Shown here in pieces: positions 47,701 to 53,825 of a DNA stretch of 64,000 nucleotides. A program made the position numbers and the translations under genes. Location: the NCBI RefSeq assembly GCF_037893015.1, contig NC_133658.1:887836080-887900079 (forward strand). The letters run 5' to 3'. Source of the DNA: Macrotis lagotis (lineage: Eukaryota; Chordata; Mammalia; Peramelemorphia; Peramelidae). The notes under the pieces were generated by a model, which was not told where the DNA came from, made no database searches, and saw nothing but the letters and a program-made list of their open reading frames with translations. The stretch's first letter is position 1, and each line of letters starts with the position of its first letter.

Positions 47701-50700
47701 TTTTTGCCAAGGAGGAAGCTATCAAGTCACAAGCTTTGTATTTCCCTGCTAAGGGCTAAGTGTACAGAGAAAAGCAAAACTGGCCCTTGTTTTCAGGAAG
47801 CTCACAAGCTTATGGAGGAGACACTGTACAAATAACTGCAAATCTCATGGAGAATAAATAGACAATCAGAGGGAGGGGCCTAGCTAGTGTGAGGGACAGT
47901 GGGGTTTGAGCTGTGACTTCCAGGAGATCAGAGGATCCAAGCCAGGGGGGTGGGGGGGACAGGAAGGAAAGGACCATGTACCATCTCTGCAGGTAGCTGG
48001 TCTTGTGCCTCTGGATGGAAGAAAGAGCACATGGGAAGTGAGCAGAAAGGTGCTGGGTCAGGAGGGGCTTTGAGGAACCAATCAGAAGATCATGTAATCG
48101 ATCCTGCAGGGAAAGAGGATCCTCTAGGGGAGAGAGGAGAGATTAAGGACTTGGTCACATTTGCACTTCAGGCAGATCCGTTTGACAGGTGAGTGGAGGG
48201 AGGAGGGTGGAGGAGAGACTTGAAACTGGTAATAGTCCAGGCAGGAGTTGAGGGGCTGCACCAGGTGGGCTGGCAGTGTCAGAGGAGAGAAGAGAGAACA
48301 TGCAAGAAATGTTAGGAAGGGAGTAACAATAGGACTTGGTAGGTGATTGACTGGAAAGGCTGAGAGCAAGGGGAGGAGCATGCCCAAGGTCACAGAGTCA
48401 GGAGGAGAACTCAGAGCCTCTGGCTCCAGACCAGCACTTTTGCCCCCCCACAAAGGAGGGAAATGGAGAGAAGAGAGTGAGAAGCTAATGGTCAATCTAA
48501 AAAATGGTACCTGGTTCTCTTTTAGCCCAAGATCAAGCTCCTCTGAAAAAGTGAAACTGCTATAAATAGGCATACATGTCCTTGGTGTTCCTGAGGCCCA
48601 GCAGGTTGCAGGCTGCAGAATAAGGATTGCTTGTGATATCAGTTAAATGTAATCTAAATAGCATATTTTATGAGGTCACAAGACTGTCAAGACAATCACA
48701 GAGATTTCATTTTGTCATTTAAAATTTGTTCTCTAGGTAACAATCGAAGCAACCCTGTCCTCCCTACCTATGTCCATCTGTCTTTCTGCTAGAATAAATA
48801 TGCTTCAATACTTCAATGAAAATTTGTGTATTTTTAAATATTTTTTCATTGATGTCTTGTTTTTTTTGGTATTATCATAGTTTCCCCAGTATCCCTCTGC
48901 CTCTATTCCATAAAATGAAGCCATTTCATAAGACAAATAGTATTTTTAAAGACAAAGAAAAGTTCGAGAGGAGTGTTTGGAGAATCAGCATAATTTATCA
49001 ATTTGCAGGAAAAGGCTGAAAATAAGTGCTTTGGGCAACACTGTGGGTCTCCACTTCTGCAAAGGGGATCTGGAGCTAGGGTGGGAGGGTCTTTACATCA
49101 CCTTTGAGTCATGCTTATTGCCAGTCATTTTCAAAGAGCGTTTGTTAACTTTGAGATGGGATGCTCCCTGGGATCACTACCTTTCCTGCCCCCCGCGCCC
49201 CCCCCCCGCTCCTCTGGTCTCCTGGAAGTCACAGTTCCAAACACCACTATCCCTCACTCTAGCTAGCCCCTTCCCCACACAATATATGAAGCCTGTGCAA
49301 AGTGATTAAAGTTGAGGGAGTTCGGAACTCTAAAACTGGGGAAGGTCAGTTTCTTTTTTGTGATTTGATTAAGTAAGTGTCCAACTTTGGGCACCTATCA
49401 CAGTTTTCTTTTCTTTTTTTTAAGTGTGTGACTATGGTGTAGTCATTTGGTTTATTTATTTATTTAGTTTGATTTTTGAAAGGCAATGGGATTAAGTGAT
49501 TTACCCAGGATCACACAGTTTATTGTTAAGAGTTTGAGATGGGATTTGAATTCAGTTCCTCCTGACTCCAGAGCCAATGCTCTATCTACTATGCCACCTA
49601 ACTGCCTCTCATTTAACATTCTCAGTTTTTTTTGTTTCAAATTCTTTTCCTCCCCCCACCAAAGAAGACAAGTAATATATATTCATTATCCTTGTGAAGT
49701 CATTTCTTTTTTTAAAAGAAAATATTTGTGCTATAAAGGTCAGAGTTAGGGGCAGCAAGGTGGCACGGAGGACCTGAGTTCAAATCCGGTCTCAGACACT
49801 TACTAATTACCTAGCTGTGTGACCTTGGGCAAGCCACTTAACCCCATTGTCTTGCAAAAAAAAAATCAGAGTTAGTCCACAAGTCTTTGACCTCTTTTGG
49901 TTTTTATCCCAAACCATATTTTCTAATGATTTTGCTGCCTTGATTATGACTACGTTTGCATTAAAGTCTCTGGGTATCAAAAAATAGGTTAATTTAATGT
50001 CACAGAATTTTAGAGTAGTAAAACACCTTAGTGACCATCCAAGTTTGAAGAAGAATCCTTCCCACAGTGGACTAGAGAAGTGGTCCTTCAGCCTCCAGTG
50101 AACATCTCCATAGATGGCTATTTCCATAGAGATGAAGACTGCTCTCATTTGAGGCAGCCCTCAGGGGTCTTACTAAGCTTTCTTTGTTGGGTTTCTGTGG
50201 CACAAGATTCTCTTTCCTCTTGCCAAATGAGCCTTGTCTCCCTGCTTGTCATTTTTTTGTAGCTCTGAGATGTGCTTCATCTTAAAATATAAAGGTAATT
50301 TAGCCATTTCCCAATTGGGAAAATCTAACTTTTTAACAAATATGTTACAGGTAGCCATTACTACCTTTGTCTAGAGGAAATGTCAACATATATGGTCATT
50401 AACTTAAATAAAATATTTCAGGATTTTCACAGAACATTTCTGGTGGTGATAGCATTAGTGCGTAGGAGGGAGGGAAAAACTACTAGAACCTCTAGGGGTG
50501 GCCCAATCAGTTTATATATTTTTTTGTAAACTTGCTCATTTTCTCTTGTATACTCTTCTCTCCCCCAATAAAGGGGTATGTGTGTGTCAAATTTTGGTTT
50601 CCTAAACTACTGAGAAACCAGATATTTCTATGAAGAAGCCATCCTGGGGGGCAGCTAGGTGGAGCAGTGGATAGAGCACTGGCCCTGGAGTCAGGAGTAC

Positions 50701-52288
50701 CTGAGTTCAAATTCAGCCTCAGACACTTAATAATTACCTAGCTGTGTGACTTTGGGCAAGTCACTTAACCCCATTGCCTTGCAAAAAGCTAAAAAAACAA
50801 AAACAACAAAAAAGAAGCTATCCTGGATCTAAAAAAGTCCGAATCTGTTTTTAAAAGTGATTAGCTGAAGTGTTATTCTCACTTTTGGTAGAAATTCACC
50901 ATCCAGTTGGGCTCAGCCTTTGTTTTTGTCATATTATGAAAAATTTACAAACTGTTCTGTAATATTATTTTTTAAAACTTGGGCTCTGAAGACAGGCCTT
51001 TCTTATACCACCTGCCTTCATGATTCTTTTTAGAGATCGTTTTTCATTTTGCTGAAAATGAAGACTCTGCTTTGGGACTTTTTCTTCATTTTGATACCAA
51101 ATGATATCCAGTTGACTACTTTTTCACCTCCCATTATATCTCCTTACTAGTTTCTTCTTCTCTTCCCCTGTTTCTGAAACCTTTATAAGAGATCTTTTTC
51201 ATCTAGAACCACCCCTCCCAGGTTCACATTTCTCTTCTGTCACTTATTACCTATGTCACCATGAAAAAGTGATTTCATTGGGCCCATTATTGTATAGCCC
51301 CCATATTTAGGGTTTTTCGGATATTGAGAAGTGAGAAGACACTTTGCAAGTTTTACAGTTCCATATTTCAGGGTCAAGTATTAGAATTTTATGTCCATTT
51401 AATTGTAAGCATCCATTTCACCCCAAGACTCTTTAAATTCTTAGGAACTCACACAAAGCCTTTCATCTTATTGTGGGAAGAATCCATTAATTTGAGATTC
51501 TATTCTGGCACCAAGGTTCCCTTCAAAACCCAAATAAAATTCACCTATCAATCTGATTGTTACTTCTAACATTCCAGGAAGAGATTGGCATCGACTTCCC
51601 TTCTACCATACAGATCTCATTGTTCTTGGCCTCTTCACATTTTTAATATTTGTTGCCCGGAGTTCATTAGGAAATTTAAACATGATTAGATTTGCTTAAA
51701 ATTCTTGTGACTTGAAATGGAAAAATGTCACAATATAAGAAAGAAGCTACTAAAATTAAGCCAAGGGGAAAAAATTGTTCTGAATTCTCTCTAGAGGGAA
51801 AGGGGAAAATTGTCACTTTGAGAATAACTGATGTCCCATGAAGTGACAGCCTGGTAAGGTTATGGTCAAGAGGAATGTCCCAGACTGAAGGTCAGAACCC
51901 CTGGACTCTTCCTGATTTTATTCTTCCTCTTTAACTCAACATAAGGCAGGCAGGTCTCTGAATCTGAATTTGATTTCTGAACTCTAAAATGGTTGAGTTG
52001 GTAGACTGATAACATCTGTTTCACTGATCCCCCTTCCTTGGCATGTTGGTGAAAAAGAAGATGCTATCCTTAGTAAGTGAAGACCCACTTGGGCTTCTTG
52101 GAGAAAAGGCAAGCTGTACCCTGCTGCTACAGGAGTCTTTAATGTTTGGATCTTTAACAGCCTCCTTTCCTCCACTCTGCTCACAGATTGTGGAGAGGAG
52201 GCGTACGCCTGCTGAAATCAGAGAAGAATTTGAACGGCTACAGAGAGAGCGAGAAGAGAGGAGGCTTCAGCAGCGAACCAACCCCAAG
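20614..52288 (+). CDS. DNAJC11: DNAJC11, 5' part of the coding sequence (exons 1-4, partial)
   Basis: DnaJ homolog subfamily C member 11, a J-domain co-chaperone associated with the mitochondrial MICOS/MIB complex, needed for normal cristae. The four exons join at 20614-20685, 41531-41660, 43987-44060 and 52187-52288 and encode 126 residues. The J domain covers about residues 14-82: helix I starting at DYYSLLNV, helix II at [16 protein letters not shown] at 42-44 (the Hsp70-stimulating loop), then helix III and the [14 protein letters not shown] end. After it comes an Arg/Glu-rich helical segment ([20 protein letters not shown]). All introns are GT-AG and junction phases (0, 1, 0, 0) are consistent. 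Compared with remembered human protein only about five residues differ. The C-terminal DUF3395 part is not in the window, since intron 4 extends beyond 64000. Confidence 0.96.
20828..21250. repeat. Degenerate minisatellite, unit about 33-36 bp, with shorter ~21-bp units
   Basis: About 11 diverged units built on 'cacctggggagggacctgag' plus 'agccttgaatgt'. Clear unit boundaries are at 'gagcgt', 'ttgaacgt', 'gctaatg', 'ctgagtg', 'actaatg', 'ttgaatg' and 'ttgaacg'. Early units are CpG-rich (cccgcgtggggag); later ones have lost CpGs. It starts about 140 bp after exon 1. The minus-strand 71-residue repetitive frame reflects this array. Confidence 0.8.
21571..21725 (+). repeat. tRNA-derived CORE-SINE
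   Basis: Complete copy in intron 1 with a perfect 13-bp target-site duplication, aagaactagattg, at 21558-21570 and 21726-21738. Confidence 0.95.
21835..22020 (-). repeat. MIR-like ancient SINE, antisense
   Basis: Contains 'cagatgagaaaactgaggcc' followed by 'tcgaggtcacccagatggc', the reverse-complement hallmark of MIR. Confidence 0.6.
22025..24195. other. Intron 1 sequence, mostly without recognised features
   Basis: Contains a short antisense L2/MIR-like 3' piece near 22830-22895 (accatttatcaagcacctac). Otherwise no supported exon or repeat. Confidence 0.45.
24200..26050 (-). mobile_element. BovB/RTE-type LINE remnant, antisense, with nested SINE
   Basis: The + strand reads as the reverse complement of a BovB-type element. 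Landmarks are 'ttttgttgtgatctatatag' then 'tcaaagactttgaggtcaat' (25182-25220), 'cctatgcagtagtcttgatc' (near 25678), 'tttggcccagtcacttcc' (25758) and 'ttctccagtggatcac' (25937). All frames are broken by stops and indels, so no endonuclease or reverse transcriptase is intact. A younger SINE interrupts it at 25373-25507. BovB elements are known in marsupials. Confidence 0.8.
25373..25507 (-). repeat. tRNA-derived CORE-SINE, antisense
   Basis: Starts with a T12 run and ends with the reverse-complemented head (ccacctagctgcccc). Target-site duplication ctactccattt at 25362-25372 and 25508-25518. Confidence 0.93.
26220..26840 (-). mobile_element. Second BovB/RTE-type LINE fragment, antisense
   Basis: Closely parallels 24340-24900: 'tcccatcttctcattatgtg' then 'ccaaagtatttaagcttcag', and later 'atttgcctgaaagtgataga'. 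A separate 3' fragment of the same LINE family, lying just left of L2 sequence. Confidence 0.75.
26930..28095 (+). repeat. L2 LINE remnant, sense orientation
   Basis: Pyrimidine-rich sequence resembling the L2 ORF2 end and 3' UTR: 'cttatctctccagtggctcc', 'gaatgttctccttcctctct' and 'gaggcttgacctaaatcttg'. Open frames of 67-120 residues on the + strand (e.g. 26975-27337) are relics of the LINE frame without intact motifs. Confidence 0.6.
28358..28677 (+). repeat. RTE-tailed SINE (RTESINE-like)
   Basis: A tRNA-like head (gggcagcttggtggagtagt) is joined to a long body whose 3' end, 'atggtcttcttctagaacaa' then 'aggacaaacatcac', matches the 3' end of the LINE at 55560-56340. At about 320 bp it is about twice the length of the common SINE. 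This is the arrangement expected of a SINE mobilised by an RTE-type LINE. Confidence 0.7.
28746..28901 (-). repeat. tRNA-derived CORE-SINE, antisense
   Basis: Flanked by taatgatcaacttta (28731-28745) and taataatcaacttta (28902-28916), a 15-bp target-site duplication with one mismatch. Confidence 0.94.
29050..29345 (+). mobile_element. L1 3' UTR fragment
   Basis: 'accagagaaagagctatgga', then 'ctgattctttcacagcatga', a G-run and an A-rich end typical of marsupial L1 3' UTR. 5'-truncated. Confidence 0.75.
29660..29708. repeat. (TG)n microsatellite
   Basis: About 24 uninterrupted GT units. Confidence 0.97.
30101..31909 (-). mobile_element. Internally deleted L1 retaining both termini (antisense)
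   Basis: Left part (30101-30690) is antisense L1 3' UTR and ORF2 end. Right part (to 31909) ends in 'attctgccatcttggttttg', the reverse complement of an L1 5' start like the one carrying the YY1 core AAGATGGC. A 17-bp flanking repeat ctagacaatctcattca (30084-30100) and ctaggcaatctcattca (31910-31926), with one mismatch, brackets the whole unit. ORF1 and most of ORF2 are absent, so 1.8 kb remains of an element usually over 6 kb. A MIR/THER1-like stretch at about 31165-31275 looks nested. Either a spliced/internally deleted L1 RNA inserted, or deletion followed insertion. Confidence 0.65.
32266..32418 (+). repeat. tRNA-derived CORE-SINE
   Basis: Near-consensus copy with a perfect 15-bp target-site duplication aagaaatagtgaata at 32251-32265 and 32419-32433. 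Confidence 0.96.
32440..32890 (+). repeat. L1 3'-UTR-like remnant, uncertain
   Basis: Begins like the L1 3' segment at position 340 (tttgtatgaactgaatcaga) and ends in an A/T-rich tract with a G-run. The middle does not match the other copies well. Confidence 0.35.
33550..33780 (+). repeat. Ancient mammalian repeat, family not assigned
   Basis: Same family as 9340-9560 and 35690-36110: 'agaatcacagaattttgtag' leads into 'cactgcttgaaggcctgcag'. Confidence 0.4.
33860..34260 (+). repeat. L2-like remnant, sense orientation
   Basis: Pyrimidine-rich sequence similar in layout to 27680-28090, with 'cttcctgagagctagcttta' and 'catgaagagactcttccacc'. The 117-residue frame at 33907-34260 lies entirely in it and shows no domain. 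Confidence 0.45.
34265..35685. other. Intron 1 sequence with no recognised feature
   Basis: No exon, repeat family or RNA gene recognised, apart from short homopolymers (T9 near 34680, C8A11 near 35213). Confidence 0.45.
35690..36115 (+). repeat. Ancient mammalian repeat, family not assigned (best copy)
   Basis: Longest of four related copies: 'atcttagaatcttggagcca', 'ggaacagctctgattgtggg', 'caaatacttgaagacagttg' and 'ctggatgctgttcagtttat'. Recognisable as an old repeat found across mammals, but I cannot assign the family. Confidence 0.55.
36120..37250. other. AT-rich intron 1 sequence with no recognised feature
   Basis: No supported exon or repeat. It may include the lost 5' end of the adjacent Tigger-like element. 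Confidence 0.4.
37255..37982 (-). mobile_element. Tigger-like (pogo/Tc1-mariner) non-autonomous DNA transposon
   Basis: Strong resemblance to Tigger1 ends. Left part: 'tttcccagcacatataaaaa', 'gtctataaaagggtatttac', 'tttttgctggtggagcatct'. Right part: 'acttagaggccattacaagg', 'ctcagtttgtggcaccccaa', ending taggtatgcctg at 37971-37982, the expected inverted terminal repeat. The left inverted repeat (caggcatacct) is missing. The central transposase gene is absent: left and right parts meet near 37555. Orientation is given for the lost transposase frame in Tigger1. Confidence 0.8.
38113..38460 (+). repeat. Older tRNA-derived SINE split by a younger SINE
   Basis: Head-like 'agggcagtagtgtatagagc' and 'cttggattcaaatccaat' lie left of the insertion, and 'tggccaagtcacttaac' right of it. 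Confidence 0.55.
38162..38321 (-). repeat. tRNA-derived CORE-SINE, antisense, nested in an older SINE
   Basis: Flanked by caaatccaatct (38150-38161) and caaatccagttt (38322-38333), a slightly diverged target-site duplication. Confidence 0.9.
39040..39203 (-). repeat. tRNA-derived CORE-SINE, antisense
   Basis: Target-site duplication cctagaaattatt (39027-39039) and cctagaaactatt (39204-39216). Starts with a long T-rich tail. Confidence 0.94.
39677..39838 (+). repeat. tRNA-derived CORE-SINE
   Basis: Complete copy with an A-rich tail. Flanks aatttctcagatt (39664-39676) and aaacttctcagatc (39839-39852) form an imperfect target-site duplication. Confidence 0.92.
39885..40130 (-). repeat. Longer tRNA-derived CORE-SINE, antisense
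   Basis: 240-bp family: 'gaacccatttggagttttca' at one end, and the reverse-complemented head (gagcccacccagctgccc) at the other. Confidence 0.75.
40135..41530. other. Repeat-poor end of intron 1
   Basis: Unique sequence leading into exon 2. The last 200 bp, with 'ttattacggtaataaagcct' and 'gtgctggggagcggctgaca', look like the sort of non-coding sequence conserved near exons, but this is only an impression. Confidence 0.4.
41531..41660 (+). CDS. DNAJC11: DNAJC11 exon 2 (J-domain core, HPD motif)
   Basis: 130 nt, 43 codons plus one base, encoding residues 25-67. It starts [12 protein letters not shown] and contains YHPDKHRD, so the HPD tripeptide is residues 42-44. Helix III follows ([15 protein letters not shown]). 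Acceptor ccatag at 41525-41530, donor gtcagt at 41661. From memory the human residue at the Q in AEQ is Arg. Confidence 0.97.
41661..43986 (+). other. DNAJC11: DNAJC11 intron 2 (2.3 kb)
   Basis: Donor gtcagt, acceptor ttttcag. Mostly unique sequence; a MIR-like piece lies at about 43045-43150 (ttttacaaatgtggaaacca). Confidence 0.93.
43045..43150 (-). repeat. MIR-like fragment, antisense
   Basis: 'gtggaaaccaaggcccagaa' followed by 'agtgacttgctcagg', typical of antisense MIR. Confidence 0.55.
43987..44060 (+). CDS. DNAJC11: DNAJC11 exon 3 (end of J domain)
   Basis: 74 nt completing codon 68 (Val) and encoding [17 protein letters not shown] and LEMEGWE, residues 68-92. The [10 protein letters not shown] motif is the usual end of a J domain. 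Human has KR rather than RK after YG, from memory. Donor gtaaga at 44061; phase 1 start, phase 0 end. Confidence 0.96.
45940..46480 (+). repeat. L2 3' region, sense orientation
   Basis: Characteristic L2 succession: 'ttctcaagaatcttccctga', 'cccagtctggctccagggaa', 'tgggatgccttccctcttca', 'cttggagttctttcaaggct', then 'tgaatgcaagccccttaaaa'. The frames at 46024-46338 and 46170-46373 are within it and are not genes. Confidence 0.7.
47088..47495 (-). CDS. Unrecognised 135-residue open frame, antisense in intron 3
   Basis: The longest open frame outside the CpG island that does not lie in an obvious repeat. A shorter start at Met36 would give about 100 residues with five Cys and a lysine-rich C-terminus. 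I see no known domain, signal peptide or splice context, and other frames here are also open because the GC content is higher, so chance is the likeliest explanation. It could also be a decayed retrocopy. Confidence 0.12.
   Translation of the reverse strand: MARGRQGAREAQAGGIMHVLGSSAGSFRAPWRPGSMAAVFDKMRNTPLQGLWLSGDFPWQDNFNSLIACSTECENKCREKKLPGEPQLQLGPGILAEGCTYLFKFLAENSGSCQCQLQAAKKGKMGFSDLKRLDL
47745..48440 (-). repeat. L2 LINE remnant, antisense
   Basis: Starts 'gtgtacagagaaaagcaaaa' and 'tcaggaagctcacaagctta', and later 'taatagtccaggcaggagtt', which parallels 62229-62270 in another antisense L2. The 149-residue minus-strand frame at 48124-48573 is a relic of this LINE with no intact motif. 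Confidence 0.65.
48450..49465. other. Intron 3 sequence with no recognised feature
   Basis: No supported exon, repeat or RNA gene. A C-rich run occurs at 49190-49210. Confidence 0.4.
49470..49612 (-). repeat. tRNA-derived CORE-SINE, antisense, older copy
   Basis: Reverse-complemented body and head (ctatctactatgccacctaa), diverged. The 87-residue + frame across it is chance. Confidence 0.8.
49749..49865 (+). repeat. tRNA-derived CORE-SINE with internal deletion of the A-box segment
   Basis: Head ggggcagcaaggtggcac jumps directly to ggaggacctgagttcaaat, losing about 30 bp that normally hold the end of the Pol III A box. It still has a clean target-site duplication tcagagtta at 49740-49748 and 49866-49874. 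Confidence 0.92.
50648..50811 (+). repeat. tRNA-derived CORE-SINE
   Basis: Near-consensus copy with target-site duplication aagaagccatcctgg (50633-50647) and aagaagctatcctgg (50812-50826). Confidence 0.95.
50830..52186. other. Repeat-poor end of intron 3
   Basis: No recognised repeat or RNA gene. The frame of exon 4 is open back to 52043, but residues before IVERRR do not resemble DNAJC11 and a good acceptor (tgctcacag) precedes the exon. Confidence 0.4.
52187..52288 (+). CDS. DNAJC11: DNAJC11 exon 4
   Basis: 102 nt, 34 codons, residues 93-126: [20 protein letters not shown] continuing [15 protein letters not shown] charged helical linker just after the J domain. Acceptor ctcacag ends at 52186; donor gtaaac at 52289; phase 0 on both sides. 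Human has Val at the first position, from memory. Confidence 0.97.
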
Positions 52289-52415
52289 GTAAACCATGCC
52301 CCAGCCATCCACAGGCCCCAGAATAGAGGGAAGAGCTTTGTTGTCTGTCAGAGGGTGGGTCTAGGTCTCTTGGGAGTAAAGGATGGCAATTTTTCCTTTA
52401 AAAGTCATGTCCTAT

Positions 52416-52549
52416 GGGTGGCTAGGTGGCTTAGTGGATAAAGCACCGGCCCTGGAGTCAGGAGGACCTGGTCTCAGACACTTAGTAATTACCTAGCTAT
52501 GTGGCCTTGGGTGAGCCACTTAACCCCATTGCCTTGCAAAAACAAAAAA
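52416..52549 (+). repeat. tRNA-derived CORE-SINE, first of three serial insertions
   Basis: Follows target copy aaagtcatgtcctat at 52401-52415; the next copy of the target (aaagtcatatcctat, 52550-52564) closes it. The body lacks the 'gagttcaaatc' segment (ggacctg goes straight to gtctcagac). Confidence 0.94.
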
Positions 52550-52564
52550 AAAGTCATATCCTAT

Positions 52565-52711
52565 GAGTGCCTAGGTGGCATAGTGGATAAAGCACCGGCC
52601 CTGGAGTCAGGAGTACCTGATTTCAAATCTGGCCTCAGACACTTAATAATTACCTAGCTTTGTGGCCTTGGGCAAGCCACTTAACCCCATTGCCTTGCAA
52701 AAACCTAAAAA
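52565..52711 (+). repeat. tRNA-derived CORE-SINE, second serial insertion
   Basis: Between target copies at 52550-52564 and 52712-52724. Complete head, body and A-tail. Confidence 0.94.
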
Positions 52712-52724
52712 AAAGTCATGTCCT

Positions 52725-53322
52725 TCACTTGTACAAAAATATTGATAGCAGCCCTCTTTGTGGTGGCAAAGAATTGGAAATCAAGTAAATGTCCTTCAGT
52801 TGGGAGATGGCTTAGCAAACTGGTATATGTATGTCATGGAACACTGAAACCAGGAGGGACAGTAATTCAGGGAAGCTTGGAGGGATTTGCATGAACTGAT
52901 GCTGAGTGAGATGAGCAGAACCAGAAAAACACTGTACACCCTAAGAGCAACATGGGGGTGATGATCAACCTTGATGGACACACTCATTCCATCAGTGCAA
53001 CAATCAGGGACAATTTGGGGCTGTCTACAATGGAGAATACATCTGTATCCAGAGAAAGAACTGTGGAGTTTGAACAAAGACCAAGGACTATTACCTTTAA
53101 TTTAGAAAAAAAAACTGGTATCTTTTTGTCCAATCTTGCTTTCCTCTTATATTTTATGTTTCTTCTTTAAGGATATGATTTCTCTCTCATCACATTCAGT
53201 TTGGATCAATGTATACCATGGAAACAATGTAAAGACTGACAAATTGCCTTCTGTGGGGGGTGGGGGGAGGGAAGTAAGATCAGGGGAAACATTGTAAAAC
53301 TCAAAATAAATAAAATCTTAAA
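52725..53322 (+). mobile_element. 5'-truncated L1, third serial insertion at the same site
   Basis: Sense L1 ORF2 end and 3' UTR: 'ttgatagcagccctctttgt', 'gaactgatgctgagtgagat', then 'aactcaaaataaataaaatc'. Bounded by aaagtcatgtcct at 52712-52724 and aaagtcatgtcctat at 53323-53337. It pairs as an inverted repeat with the antisense L1 starting at 53826. Confidence 0.88.
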
Positions 53323-53825
53323 AAAGTCATGTCCTATCTAAAGTATGTAGATGGGGTGGGACAAAGAGATCCCAGAATAGCTGCCACTGAAACCACTCAT
53401 GGGGACACAGACAGAAGCATTTTTGATCCACATGGAGGAAAGGAAGAACCAACCCCTTGGCATTTATAAAGTATAAACTAAAGCCTTGCTGGGTCCCCTA
53501 CTATCCAGTCTTCCCCTGAGCTCCCTCAGCCACTTTGTCTTGTGACATTCCTTTCTACTCTGGAGCCAGAGGCCCTTTAAATGGGATGAACAGAGTCTTG
53601 ACTTTCTATCTTCACCACTGGGGGAGGGTGGCCTCTTAGTGTTGAATGGGTTGGAGATGGGGGACAGAATAAACCCCAGGGTTCTTGAAATTTTTTTTTA
53701 TTGTTCTGAACTTAAGAAAGAGCATTTCCATACACAGCAGAACACAAAAGGTCACTATCTCCATTTCATACCATTTGCTTTTTTTAAAGTAGATAAATTT
53801 TGCATGTTACCTTCTTTTTAAATAA

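Larger units (their letters stand above)
44061..52186 (+). other. DNAJC11: DNAJC11 intron 3 (8.1 kb)
   Basis: Donor gtaaga and acceptor ctgctcacag after a pyrimidine-rich tract. The first 1.9 kb is repeat-poor; L2 and SINE copies fill the rest. Confidence 0.93.

Noticed and set aside
48124..48573. 149-codon minus-strand frame
   Set aside because: Lies over an antisense L2 remnant and has no intact motif; a relic frame.
52043..52441. 132-codon frame starting upstream of exon 4 and running past its donor
   Set aside because: Only the middle 34 codons match DNAJC11, and consensus acceptor and donor sites bound them; the rest is intron read-through.
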